Shown one piece after another: positions 17,500-26,815 of a stretch of 64,000 nt of DNA. Both the position numbers and the translations under genes were made by a program. The first letter of the stretch is position 1; every line of letters begins with the position of its first letter. Under the pieces are notes generated by a model. The model made no database searches, was not told the origin of the DNA, and worked only from the letters and a program-made list of their open reading frames with translations. The stretch is from Streptomyces sp. A1277 (GTDB lineage Bacteria > Actinomycetota > Actinomycetes > Streptomycetales > Streptomycetaceae), in NCBI RefSeq assembly GCF_004795015.1, contig NZ_SSBI01000047.1, forward strand, positions 1 through 64,000. Reading direction: 5' to 3'.

Positions 17500-18471
17500 G
17501 TGAAGGCAACCGTGGGCGAGTTGGGGGAGTTCGGGCTCATCAGAGAGCTCACGTCCCGGCTCACCACCACTCCGGCGGTCCGGCTCGGCCCGGGCGACGA
17601 CGCCGCGGTCGTGACCGCCCCCGACCGCAGGGTCGTGGCCAGCACGGACATCCTGCTGGAGGGACGGCACTTCCGGCGCGACTGGTCGACGGCGTACGAC
17701 GTGGGCCGCAAGGCCGCCGCGCAGAACCTCGCCGACATCGCCGCCATGGGCGCCGTGCCCACCGCACTGCTCCTCGGCCTCGTCGTCCCCGCCGAACTCC
17801 CGGTCACCTGGGCCGCGGAACTGATGGACGGCCTGCGCGACGAGTGCCAGGTCGCGGGGGCGGCCGTGGTCGGCGGTGACGTGGTGCGCGGCGACACCAT
17901 CACCGTCGCGATCACCGCGCTCGGCGACCTGCGCAACCACGAACCCGTCACCAGGGCCGGCGCCCAGCCCGGGGACGTCGTCGCCGTCACCGGCTGGCTC
18001 GGCTGGTCCGCCGCCGGGTACGCCGTGCTCTCCCGGGGCTTCCGCTCGCCCCGCGCCTTCGTCGAGGCCCACCGCCGCCCCGAACCGCCGTACCACGCGG
18101 GCCCCGCCGCCGCCGGGCTCGGCGCCACCGCGATGACCGACGTCAGCGACGGGCTCGTCGCCGACCTCGGGCACATCGCCGAGGCCAGCAAGGTCCGCAT
18201 CGACCTGCGCTCCGGGCTCATCGACGTGCCGTCCCAGATGTCGGACATCGGGCAGGCCGTCGGCGTCGACCCGCTCCAGTGGGTGCTGACCGGCGGCGAG
18301 GACCACGCGATCGTCGCGACCTTCCCGCCCGACGTGAAGCTGCCGGCCCGCTGGAGGGTGATCGGCGAGGTCCTCAACCCCTCGGCGCTGCCCCAGGTGA
18401 CGGTCGACGGGGCGCCCTGGACCAGCAAGAACGGCTGGGACCACTTCGGCGACATCGAGGACGCCCAGTAG
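17500..18471 (+). CDS. thiL: Thiamine-phosphate kinase
   Basis: The 323-aa product phosphorylates thiamine monophosphate to thiamine diphosphate, the active cofactor. It starts [10 protein letters not shown] and has [45 protein letters not shown] and [10 protein letters not shown], the PurM-type ATP and Mg sites. The GTG start has GAGAGGTGA upstream. thiD follows immediately, so the two thiamine genes form an operon. Confidence 0.95.
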   Translation: MKATVGELGEFGLIRELTSRLTTTPAVRLGPGDDAAVVTAPDRRVVASTDILLEGRHFRRDWSTAYDVGRKAAAQNLADIAAMGAVPTALLLGLVVPAELPVTWAAELMDGLRDECQVAGAAVVGGDVVRGDTITVAITALGDLRNHEPVTRAGAQPGDVVAVTGWLGWSAAGYAVLSRGFRSPRAFVEAHRRPEPPYHAGPAAAGLGATAMTDVSDGLVADLGHIAEASKVRIDLRSGLIDVPSQMSDIGQAVGVDPLQWVLTGGEDHAIVATFPPDVKLPARWRVIGEVLNPSALPQVTVDGAPWTSKNGWDHFGDIEDAQ

Positions 18472-18481
18472 ATTGCGGCGT

Positions 18482-19291
18482 ATGCCGATATCCCCCTCCG
18501 TACCTCCCCGCGTGCTCACCGTCGCCGGATCCGACTCCGGCGGCGGTGCGGGCATCCAGGCCGACCTCAAGACGATGCTGGCGCTCGGCACGCACGGGAT
18601 GAGCGTGCTCACCGCCGTCACCGCCCAGAACTCCCTGGGCGTCCAGGGCGCCTGGGAACTGCCCGCCGAGGCGGTGCGCGCCCAGTACCGCAGTGTCGTG
18701 GACGACATCGGCGTCGACGCCGTCAAGACCGGCATGCTGTCCTCCGCGCACCTGGTCGAGACCGTCGCCGAACTCCTCGCCGCCACCGACGCCCCCGCCG
18801 TCGTGGACCCGGTCGGCGTCTCCAAGCACGGCGACCCGCTCCTGGCCGCCGAGGCCCTCGACTCGGTCCGTACGAAGCTGCTGCCCGTCGCGACCGTGGC
18901 GACCCCGAACCTCGACGAAGTGGCCCAGCTCACGGGCATCACCGTCACCGACGAGCCCGGAATGCGCCGGGCCGCCGCCGCCCTGCTCGGATTCGGGCCC
19001 CGCTGGGTCGTGGTCAAGGGCGGCCACCTGCCCGGCGAACCCGTCGACCTGCTCACCGACGGCAGCGAGGAGCACTGGCTGCGCGCCCCCCGCCACGACA
19101 ACCGCCACACCCACGGCACCGGCTGCACCCTCGCCTCCGCGATCGCGAGCCACCTGGCGCGCGGCGCCGACGTGCCGACGGCCGCACGGGCCGCCAAGGC
19201 GTACGTCACCGGGGCGATCGAGGCGGGCTTCCCGCTGGGCACCGGCATCGGCCCGGTCGGCCACGGCTGGCGGCTGCGCGACGCGGGCTGA
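18482..19291 (+). CDS. thiD: Hydroxymethylpyrimidine (phosphate) kinase
   Basis: The 269-aa ribokinase-fold enzyme converts HMP to HMP-PP for thiamine synthesis. Motifs: [18 protein letters not shown] at the N-terminus, [28 protein letters not shown] and the C-terminal [12 protein letters not shown] with the catalytic region. I choose ATG 18482; an in-frame TTG at 18473 is also possible, and neither has a strong ribosome-binding site. The gene begins 10 bp after thiL. Confidence 0.95.
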   Translation: MPISPSVPPRVLTVAGSDSGGGAGIQADLKTMLALGTHGMSVLTAVTAQNSLGVQGAWELPAEAVRAQYRSVVDDIGVDAVKTGMLSSAHLVETVAELLAATDAPAVVDPVGVSKHGDPLLAAEALDSVRTKLLPVATVATPNLDEVAQLTGITVTDEPGMRRAAAALLGFGPRWVVVKGGHLPGEPVDLLTDGSEEHWLRAPRHDNRHTHGTGCTLASAIASHLARGADVPTAARAAKAYVTGAIEAGFPLGTGIGPVGHGWRLRDAG

Positions 19292-19342
19292 CCCCCGCCG
19301 CCCCGCCCTGCGGGGCACAGGCGCTCGCCGCCCGGACACAGC

Positions 19343-19376
19343 AAAAAGCCGGTCCACCGAGATGGACCGGCTTTTT
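19343..19376. terminator. Bidirectional terminator between thiD and rpmB
   Basis: AAAAAGCCGGTCCA (19343-19356), loop CCGAGA, TGGACCGGCTTTTT (19363-19376). Both strands end in a T-run, an unusually canonical intrinsic terminator for this GC-rich genome. Confidence 0.95.
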
Positions 19377-19410
19377 GGGCAACCGGTAGGGCTGCGCTAC
19401 GACGGGAACG

Positions 19411-19596
19411 TCAGCGCGCGACCTTGCCGGCCTTGATGCACGAGGTGCAGACGTTGAGCCGCTTCGGCGTCCGCCCGACCACGGCACGCACGCGCTGGAT
19501 GTTGGGATTCCAGCGACGGGACGTACGGCGGTGCGAGTGCGAAATGCTGTTGCCGAAGCTCGGCCCCTTGCCGCAAACGTCGCAGTTGGCAGCCAC
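19411..19596 (-). CDS. rpmB: 50S ribosomal protein L28
   Basis: The 61-aa product starts [11 protein letters not shown] and contains [14 protein letters not shown]. Cys pairs at residues about 5/8 and 50/53 (CDVC and CTSC) mark the zinc-binding (C+) paralogue. Streptomyces usually also carry a Cys-free, zinc-starvation-induced copy elsewhere. The GTG start follows GGAGTGACCC. It is transcribed opposite to its neighbours. Confidence 0.97.
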   Translation of the reverse strand: MAANCDVCGKGPSFGNSISHSHRRTSRRWNPNIQRVRAVVGRTPKRLNVCTSCIKAGKVAR

Positions 19597-19866
19597 GGGT
19601 CACTCCAAAACTTCAGATGCACTTACAGTGAATTCCGGCACGCCGGATTCATTGACTGAAGTGGCGGTACCGGGGGAATGTCCCGACTCTCGTCGGGCAA
19701 CCGAAGCAGCATACAACGGCTGCGTCGGAGATACGAAACTACCATGGGTTCCCCACCTGCCCGCCCCGCCCCCGGGCCGCCCGCACCCGCCGGCCGGAGC
19801 TACCCTGCGGTGCAGCCAGCCGCCCCCGTACGTGTTCCGAGTCCCTGTTCCGAGGAGGACTTCCAG

Positions 19867-21501
19867 GTGCCGCAGACCGCCGACGAACCGGACGCCGTCG
19901 CGGTACGGACCTGGTGCTCCCTGGCCCTGGAGGCGCTCGGCCGCGAGCGCGCGGCGATCGACGCGATCAACGTCTACCCCGTCGCCGACGGGGACACCGG
20001 CACCAACCTCTACCTGACCGTGGAATCCGCGGCGGCCGCCGTCGAAGCGGTCTTCGCCGCCCACGAGACCGGCACCTCGGTGCCGTGTGCCGCGGACGCG
20101 GTACGGGCCATGGCCCACGGGGCGCTGATCGGCGCCCGGGGCAACTCCGGCACGATCCTGGCCCAGCTGCTGCGGGGCATGGCCGAGGTGCTCGCCGAGG
20201 GCACCGGCGGCGACCGGCTCCGCTTGGCGCTCGACCGGGCCGCCGCCTCCGCCCGCCAAGCCGTCGCCCACCCCGTCGAGGGCACCGTCCTGACCGTCGC
20301 CGACCGGGCCGCCGGTGCGGCGGGGAGCGCACCGCCCGGCGCGGACACGGCCGAGGTGGCCCGGGCGGCGTACGAAGGCGCCCGCACCGCCCTGGACGCG
20401 ACCCCCGGACAGCTCCCCGCCCTCGCCAGGGCCGGGGTGGTCGACGCCGGGGGGCGCGGCCTGGTGACCCTGCTCGGCGCCCTGGTCGAAGCCGTCTCCG
20501 GACGGGCCCCGGAGCGGCCGTACGAAAACCCCGCCCCGTTCGTCCCGCCGCCCTCCGGCACCGGGGAGTGCCCGGCCGCCGAGGGGTCCGGAAGCGGCCC
20601 CGCCTTCGAGGTCATCTACCTCCTGGAGGCCGGTGACGAGGCCGTCGAGCGGCTGCGGACCCGGCTGGACGGCCTCGGCGACTCCCTGGTGGTGGTCGGC
20701 GGCGACGGCCTGTGGCACGTCCATGTGCACGTGGACGACGCGGGGGCCGCCGTGGAGGCCGGCGTCGAGGCCGGTCGCCCGTACCGCATCCGCATCACGC
20801 ACTTCGCCGCCGACCGGGCGCACGCCCGCCCCGAACCCGCCCGGCGCGCGGTCGTCGCGGTCGTCCCGGGCGACGGCCTCGCCGGCCTGTGCGAGCAGGC
20901 CGGCGCCACGACGGTCCTCGCCCGGCCCGGGGAGCCGCCCGCCAGCGGCGAACTCGTGGACGCGATCCGCCGCGCCCACGCCCGCGAGGTGGTCCTGCTG
21001 CCCAACGACGCCGGCCTGCGCCACACCGCCGCTGCCGCCGCCGAACAGGCCAGGGCCCAGGGCATCCGGGTCGCCCTCGTCCCGACCAGGGCCGCCGTCC
21101 AGGGCATCGCGGCCCTGGCCGTCCACGAGCCCGACCGCAGCTTCGACGAGGACGTGGTCGCGATGACCGCGGCGGCCGGCGCCACCCGCTACGCCGAACT
21201 GGCCGTCGCCGAACGGCAGTCCTGGACCATGGCCGGCGTCTGCCAGGCCGGCGACATCCTGGGCCTGATCGACGGCGACGTGGCCGTCATCGGCCAGGAC
21301 GTCCCCGGCACCGCCCGCAAGGTCCTGGACCGCATGCTCGCGGCGGGCGGCGAACTGGTCACCCTGGTCCTGGGCGAGGACACCCCGCCCGCCCTGGCCG
21401 ACACCCTGGAAGAACACGTCCGCGAGGGCTACCTGGCGGTGGACACCACGGTCTACAACGGCGGCCACCAGCACGCTCCGCTGCTGATCGGAGTGGAGTA
21501 A
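19867..21501 (+). CDS. DAK2/DegV-partner kinase, FakA (YloV) family
   Basis: The 544-aa product has an N-terminal DhaL-like ATP-binding domain with INVYPVADGDTGTNLYLT (the Mg-binding aspartates) and GALIGARGNSGTILAQLLRG. A middle region and a C-terminal domain of the FakA type (LPNDAGLRHTAAAAAEQA, NGGHQHAPLLIGVE) follow. In Firmicutes FakA phosphorylates fatty acids presented by FakB (DegV) proteins; whether it does so here is inferred. The start is GTG 19867, 7 nt after GAGGAGGA. The order rpmB-yloV-recG is widely conserved, but here recG is displaced by two extra genes. Confidence 0.88.
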   Translation: MPQTADEPDAVAVRTWCSLALEALGRERAAIDAINVYPVADGDTGTNLYLTVESAAAAVEAVFAAHETGTSVPCAADAVRAMAHGALIGARGNSGTILAQLLRGMAEVLAEGTGGDRLRLALDRAAASARQAVAHPVEGTVLTVADRAAGAAGSAPPGADTAEVARAAYEGARTALDATPGQLPALARAGVVDAGGRGLVTLLGALVEAVSGRAPERPYENPAPFVPPPSGTGECPAAEGSGSGPAFEVIYLLEAGDEAVERLRTRLDGLGDSLVVVGGDGLWHVHVHVDDAGAAVEAGVEAGRPYRIRITHFAADRAHARPEPARRAVVAVVPGDGLAGLCEQAGATTVLARPGEPPASGELVDAIRRAHAREVVLLPNDAGLRHTAAAAAEQARAQGIRVALVPTRAAVQGIAALAVHEPDRSFDEDVVAMTAAAGATRYAELAVAERQSWTMAGVCQAGDILGLIDGDVAVIGQDVPGTARKVLDRMLAAGGELVTLVLGEDTPPALADTLEEHVREGYLAVDTTVYNGGHQHAPLLIGVE

Positions 21502-21564
21502 GCAGCCCACCCGCGCCCGCACAAGCGAGCCCACCCGGCACCCCCAAGCCCGTCCGGCACACCC

Positions 21565-21737
21565 AAGCCCGTCCGGCGTTTGAGGACGGAACCCGCACAA
21601 CCAGGCCCTCGCGCTCGCGGACGGGGCCCGCGCATTCAAGCCCGTCCGGCGATTGAGGACGGAACCCGCACAACCGGGCCCTCGCGCTCGCGGACCGGGC
21701 CCGCGAATGAAAGCCCGTCCGGCGATTGAGGACGAGG
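21565..21737. repeat. Tandem 73-bp repeats with GCCCGTCCGGCGATTGAGGAC core
   Basis: The segment AAGCCCGTCCGGCG(A/T)TTGAGGACG starts at 21565, 21638 and 21711, an exact 73-bp period: two full units and a partial third. A truncated copy lies at 21545-21559. The unit also contains CTCGCGCTCGCGGAC and CGGGCCCGCG. The core is, from memory, a very common intergenic repeat of Streptomyces chromosomes. The stretch fills the 304 bp between the convergent FakA-like and TPR genes; no gene is seen in it. Confidence 0.9.
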
Positions 21738-21805
21738 GGGCACGCCGGACGAACCCGGCGCCACACCACCGCCCCGCCCCCGAAGCCCACCCCGCCCGCC
21801 AGGGC

Positions 21806-24730
21806 CTACGCCGCTTCCGCCACATACGCCCGCACCGACTCCACCTCCGCCCGCCGCGCGTCCACCGTCTCGTCCGCGCCCTCCCGCACCCCCTCGTACG
21901 CGGCCACCACCTGCGCCGCCCGCCCCAGCGCCGCCCGGCCGCGGCCCAGGTCCGCCTCCAGCCATGCGGCCATCAGCAGGGCGCCCGTGCGCGCGGCCAG
22001 CTGCTCGGGCCCCGCCTCCTGGAAGGTCTCCGCCGCCCGCTCGACGTACCCGAGCGCCTCCTCGTACACCACCCGCAGCGGATCGTCCGCCGCCTCGCCC
22101 GGTTCGCCCTCGCAGGACTGGGCGAGCAGTTCGGCGGTCTGCCAGTACGTGGCGGCCAGCTCCGCCCGCAGTTCCGGACGCGCCGCGCACTCCCGTGCCG
22201 CCTCGGCCATGAACGCCCGCGCCGCACCCATCCCCGAGGGGCCCTCCCGCAGCGCGATCCAGGCCCGCACCCGCAGGGTCCGCACCAGCGACTGCGCCTC
22301 GTCCAGCGCCCGCCACAGCTCCCCGGCACGGGCGTAAGCCTGCTCGGCCTCCGGGTTCAGCTCGGCCCGGTACAGGGCCTGCCCGGCGAGCTGGGCGAGC
22401 ATCGCGTGGTCGTGCTGCTCCGGCCACGTACGGGCGATGTCCGCCGCCCGCAGCCAGTGCTCCGCCGCCGCCCTCGGCTCGTCGAGCGCCATCAGCCCCT
22501 CGCCGAGCCACCACAGCGTCTGGACGAGCATGCCGTCCCCGTGGTCCTCGGCCGAGACGTCGGGCAGGACGGCCTCCAGCACGGCCGCCGCCTCCGCCGC
22601 CCGCCCCAGCCACAGCAGCCGGCCGCCGAGCTGGTGCCGGGCGTAGACACCCAGCGTCCCGCTCTCGCCGGCCTCGTCCGCCCAGTGCGAGGCGTCCAGG
22701 GCGAGGTCCGCCGCCTCGGCGATCTGCCCCGTCGCGGCGAGCAGGTCGGCCAGCTGAAGACGGAGCCGGGCCCGGCCGGACGGGCTCACGAACGTGTCCC
22801 CGTGCTCCAGCGCCGAGCGCGCGGCCCGCTCCGCCGTCGCGTGGTCCTCCAGTCCGGCCGCGGTCCGCGCCACCCGCACCTCGTAGTCCACGGCACTCCA
22901 GGGCAGTCCCGCGTCGTGCGCCTCGGCGGCGGCCCGCTCGTACAGCCCGAGGGCGGTCGGCGCGTCGCCCCGGTGGGCGGCGACGTCCCCGAGGCAGCCC
23001 AGCGCCTCCGCGATCCGGGTGGCGAGCCGCCCCTCGTCGCGCCGCGGCTCGGTGAACGCCAGCACCTCGCGCGCCGCCCGTTCGAGGTCCGCGACGGCGG
23101 CGTCGTGCGACTCCTCGTCCGTCGCCCGCAGCATCCGCTGCTCGACGATCCGGGCCCGGCAGACCAGGACACCGGACGCCTGCCGGGCGGTGGCCCCGCC
23201 CCCGGCGTGCAGCGCGAGGGCCCGCTCCACGAGCGGTGCGATCAGCACCGCCGCCTCGTCGGTCTCCCCGCCCAGCGCACGGGCGAAGGTCTCCCTGGCG
23301 CTCGCCGCGACGGCCTCGCCCGCGTCGCCCCCGGCCTCGTACAGCCCGGCCGCCGTACGAAACGCCCGCGCCGCCTCGGCGGGCGGCAGGGTGCCGTCCA
23401 TCGCGAGGTGGTCCTCCAGGGTCGCCCGGTCCAGGGGCGCGAGGACGGCCCCCTCCCGCTCGGTGCGCGCGGCGACCGCCCGCCAGGCGTCCCCGGCCTC
23501 GGGGCGCAGCGCCTCGGCCAGCCGGTGCGCCTCGGCCAGCAGCGCGGCCAGGTCCGGCGCGTCCGCGTCCCCGGCGCCGGAGGCCGGCGGTACGGGGGCG
23601 GCCGGTGCCGCGCTCATCGGCCGCGCCGCCCGTACCCCGAGCGGCAGCCGGTCCAGCAGCGGGACCTGAGCCAGGCGTGTGCGCAGCTCCTGCGTCACGT
23701 ACCCGTTGCCGTTGCGCTCGTCGAAGCGGGCGGCCAGGGCCAGCGCCCGGGTACGGGCCTCGACGGCCAGCGACGCGGCGGTCCACTCGGTGCCCGCCGG
23801 GCCGGGCACCGACTGCCCGCCGTGGCCCAGCGCGACGAGCCGGTCCATCAGCAGGGCGGTCACGGCCAGGAAGCTCATCAGGCTGCCCGGGTTCCCGCTG
23901 TCGGTGAAGTACGCCGGCCGCTCCGCGAGGATCTCCAGCGCCCGGGCCTCGTTGCCGGTCAGCGCGCAGAACTCGATGTGCAGCGCGGCCGAGTAGCGCA
24001 TGCTCTCCATCGGCCGGACCATCCGGTACCCGCGCAGATGGTGCGCCCGCGCCTGATCCGCCCGCCCCGTCCGCAGCAGCGGCAGCAGGGAGGAGGCCAG
24101 CACGGCGTGCGGCTCGTGCGCGCAGACGTGCTCACCTTCCAGCACCGGCGCCCAGGTCTTCAGCCCCTCCTCGTCCTGCCCGCGCAGCACCTGCCAGGAG
24201 CCCTGCCCGTGCAGTTCGCAGGCGTGGCAGTTGGCCATCCGGTCCCGGTCGGCGGCCAGCCAGGCCCGGTGGGCCCGCTCACCGCGTTCCAGGTCGCCCA
24301 GGTGCCGGGCGATCGTCAGCTCGCCGTGGCGCACGGCCCGCTCCGAGTGGCCGGCGAGCCGGTAGCGGTGGGCCATCTCGGCCTGCCACTTCTCGATGGC
24401 GGCGAGCGGGATGTGCGGCTGGTCGATCATGGAGCTGGAGACCCACTTGAACATCCAGAACAGATGGTGGGTCATGAACCGGTCGAAGTCGCCCGGCTGT
24501 TCGTCCCACAGCTTCAGCAGCCGCGCGAAGGGGACGAACATCTTGTCCTTCTCGGAGCTGTAGTTGTAGACCTGCAACTGATGGACGAGCGCCTCGATCA
24601 CCAGCGCCGTGTCCCCGGTCTGCTCCGCCTCGGTCAGCAGCCGCTCCGCGCGGGCGTTGCGCGCGGGCCCCTCCGGCTCGGCCTGCATGTCCCGCAGGGC
24701 CTGGCGGATCGTCGCGATGTCGGCGCTCAT
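21806..24730 (-). CDS. Large TPR-type repeat protein, partner of HSP90-like protein
   Basis: The 974-aa product is almost entirely helical, with many Ala/Leu-rich TPR-like units, dense from residue about 390 to the end (for example GDAPTALGLYERAAAEAHDAG, LGRAAEAAAVLEAVLP). The first 350 residues form a distinct domain containing NCHACELHG near residue 167 and CAHEPH near 205, a possible metal site. The start ATG 24730 follows AGGAGGA and overlaps the HSP90 stop in ATGA, so the two are translationally coupled. In eukaryotes TPR proteins serve as HSP90 co-chaperones; a similar role here is inference. GC3 use is like the host's. Confidence 0.85.
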   Translation of the reverse strand: MSADIATIRQALRDMQAEPEGPARNARAERLLTEAEQTGDTALVIEALVHQLQVYNYSSEKDKMFVPFARLLKLWDEQPGDFDRFMTHHLFWMFKWVSSSMIDQPHIPLAAIEKWQAEMAHRYRLAGHSERAVRHGELTIARHLGDLERGERAHRAWLAADRDRMANCHACELHGQGSWQVLRGQDEEGLKTWAPVLEGEHVCAHEPHAVLASSLLPLLRTGRADQARAHHLRGYRMVRPMESMRYSAALHIEFCALTGNEARALEILAERPAYFTDSGNPGSLMSFLAVTALLMDRLVALGHGGQSVPGPAGTEWTAASLAVEARTRALALAARFDERNGNGYVTQELRTRLAQVPLLDRLPLGVRAARPMSAAPAAPVPPASGAGDADAPDLAALLAEAHRLAEALRPEAGDAWRAVAARTEREGAVLAPLDRATLEDHLAMDGTLPPAEAARAFRTAAGLYEAGGDAGEAVAASARETFARALGGETDEAAVLIAPLVERALALHAGGGATARQASGVLVCRARIVEQRMLRATDEESHDAAVADLERAAREVLAFTEPRRDEGRLATRIAEALGCLGDVAAHRGDAPTALGLYERAAAEAHDAGLPWSAVDYEVRVARTAAGLEDHATAERAARSALEHGDTFVSPSGRARLRLQLADLLAATGQIAEAADLALDASHWADEAGESGTLGVYARHQLGGRLLWLGRAAEAAAVLEAVLPDVSAEDHGDGMLVQTLWWLGEGLMALDEPRAAAEHWLRAADIARTWPEQHDHAMLAQLAGQALYRAELNPEAEQAYARAGELWRALDEAQSLVRTLRVRAWIALREGPSGMGAARAFMAEAARECAARPELRAELAATYWQTAELLAQSCEGEPGEAADDPLRVVYEEALGYVERAAETFQEAGPEQLAARTGALLMAAWLEADLGRGRAALGRAAQVVAAYEGVREGADETVDARRAEVESVRAYVAEAA

Positions 24731-26640
24731 CGGCCGTCCTCCTGAGGGTTCACGGGCGGCGGGCCGCCGGGGGATGCGGCGCCGAGCGGCGCGGCGGGGG
24801 GCGCGACCGGGGGCGCGGCCGGGGGCGCGGCCCACTCCAGGAGCCCCATGAAGGCCCGGTTCAGCAGCGCCGAGTCGGCCGGCCGCAACGGGCGCTGCGC
24901 CATCAGCAGGGCCTGCCCGTACAGTGCCTCCGTCGCGGTCACCGCCAGCTCCGGGGTGTCCAGCGAACCGATGCGGCGGATCAACGGGTTGAGCTGGTTC
25001 AGTACGAGCCGGGCGCGCGGCGCACTGCCGCGCAACGAGCCCAGGATGCCCGCCCACAGGTCGTCCGCCTGCTCCTCGGCCTCGGCCCTGGCCTGCTCGT
25101 GGCGGACGGACCGGTCGTCCAGGTGCAGTGCGGGGGTGGTCACCGGGTGGAAGGCGCGCAGCACCACATCGCAGCCCAGCGGGTCGAGCCGGGCCCGCGC
25201 CGCCGCGAGGAACGGACTGAGCGCCAGCTCCTCGGCCGGGTCCACGGCGTCCAGATGGGCCGTCACCGTATCGGCGTCCAGCTCCGCGACCACCGTCCCC
25301 GGCCGGGCCGCCGGCAGCCGCTCGACCAGCTCGGTGTCGTACGTGTAACCGCCGTTGACCACCCCGATGCCCTGCGCGGACGCGATCGGCGCGACCTGCC
25401 GGAACTCCTCCACGGACCGGGTGAAGTGCACCACCGGGTGGCGCCGGGCGAACTCCTCCAGCGACAGCCGCCCGTCCGTCGTCTCGAACGGCAGCCACGG
25501 CAGCATCGTGCGCCACATCGCCTCGTCGTGCCGGGCCAGCGACTTCACGCCCAGGTGGTGCACGGACAGGAACTGCGCCAGCCGCTCCGGATCACCCGCC
25601 GCGAGACCCGTCAGCCACTCCCTGATCCGGTCGCCCAGCGCCTCCCGTACGGCCGCCAGCGTCTCGTCCGCGTACAGCGCCTCGCGCGAGGCGGTGGGCC
25701 GCAGGCTGTCCGTGTCGATCACGCACCGCACGAAGAACGCCCACTCCGGCAGCAGTTCCTCCGCCCGGTCCGTCAGCAGCATGCCCTTGAGATGGACCCG
25801 GTGGCCCGCGCGCTGCGCCGGGCTCACCGCCGACGGCAGGACGTGGGCCACCCCGCGTATCCCGGCGAGCGGCAGGGCGAGGTCGATGGTGTCCAGCGGC
25901 GAGAAGCCGAACTGCTCGTGGCAGTGGCGCGCCAGCGCCACCCGCCGAGCGGCCGGGCTCGGATACGCCCGGTCCCAAGGGGCGGGCAGCGCGGTGACGG
26001 CCTCCTCGCCGACCCGGACGTCGTACGGCAGCAGCGAACCGAAGTCACGGGCCAGAGCGAGCACCCGCTCCTCCTCCAGCCACTCGGCGCTGCCCGGCCG
26101 GGCGGTCAGATGCACGGTGGTCCCGGGCTCCGGGCGCGCGCTGTCGGGCAGCGTACGGACGGTGTACGAACCGTCCTCGCGGGCGCACCACTCCACCGGC
26201 GGCTCCCCGGGCGTCCGCGCGGACCGGCTCACGACCCGGATCTCGGCGGCCACCACGAAGCACGCCAGCAGCCCGATCCCGAACTGGCCGAGGAACCCGG
26301 CACGCGCCGAGGCGAGGGAGTCGGCACCGTCCCGCTTGGAGCTGCGGCCGATCGTGGCGAGCAGGCTGTGCACATCGGCCTCGGTCAGACCGATGCCGCT
26401 GTCCTCCACCCGTAGGCGGCCGCCCTCGGCGTACAGCCGCACCAGCGCGGGCGCGTCCGGCTGTTCGGACCGCCGGGCCGTGATGGCGTCCACGGCGTTC
26501 TGCAGCAGCTCGCGCAGATAGACCCGGGGCGAGGAGTAGAGGTGGTGGGAGAGGAGGTCGACCAGTCCGCGCAGATCCACCTGGAAGGTGTGCGGTTCCC
26601 GGGCGGCGGCGGAATCGGTTGCTGAAGTCTCAGATGTCAT
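24727..26640 (-). CDS. HSP90-family (HtpG-like) ATPase
   Basis: The 637-aa product keeps the GHKL ATPase features: RELLQNAVDAI (Glu44, Asn48), DSGIGLT (Asp80) and GFLGQFGIGLLACF (residues 115-128). The middle-domain PTASREAL, near residue 315, supplies the catalytic Arg equivalent to the SRE motif of HtpG. A shortened C-terminal dimerisation region (LNQLNPLIRRIG, YGQALLMAQRPL) ends in a Pro/Ala-rich tail rather than MEEVD. It is divergent enough from standard HtpG to be a separate subgroup. First gene of a two-gene operon with the TPR protein; divergent from recG with a 175-bp spacer. No good ribosome-binding site is seen at ATG 26640. Confidence 0.88.
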   Translation of the reverse strand: MTSETSATDSAAAREPHTFQVDLRGLVDLLSHHLYSSPRVYLRELLQNAVDAITARRSEQPDAPALVRLYAEGGRLRVEDSGIGLTEADVHSLLATIGRSSKRDGADSLASARAGFLGQFGIGLLACFVVAAEIRVVSRSARTPGEPPVEWCAREDGSYTVRTLPDSARPEPGTTVHLTARPGSAEWLEEERVLALARDFGSLLPYDVRVGEEAVTALPAPWDRAYPSPAARRVALARHCHEQFGFSPLDTIDLALPLAGIRGVAHVLPSAVSPAQRAGHRVHLKGMLLTDRAEELLPEWAFFVRCVIDTDSLRPTASREALYADETLAAVREALGDRIREWLTGLAAGDPERLAQFLSVHHLGVKSLARHDEAMWRTMLPWLPFETTDGRLSLEEFARRHPVVHFTRSVEEFRQVAPIASAQGIGVVNGGYTYDTELVERLPAARPGTVVAELDADTVTAHLDAVDPAEELALSPFLAAARARLDPLGCDVVLRAFHPVTTPALHLDDRSVRHEQARAEAEEQADDLWAGILGSLRGSAPRARLVLNQLNPLIRRIGSLDTPELAVTATEALYGQALLMAQRPLRPADSALLNRAFMGLLEWAAPPAAPPVAPPAAPLGAASPGGPPPVNPQEDGR

Positions 26641-26815
26641 CGTCGCAGCGCCGGTGGGGGGACTTTCGGCAGCGCGGGTCGGGCGGTCCCTCGGGAGGTG
26701 ACCGCGAGTGAGAGGCGTGGGGGAGCCGATCCTAGGGTCGCAACACGATTCTGACCAGGAGTTTCCGGGGTGACCGGCGGTGCCCGTCGGACAACTGTCA
26801 CTGCCGTGGTGTGCA

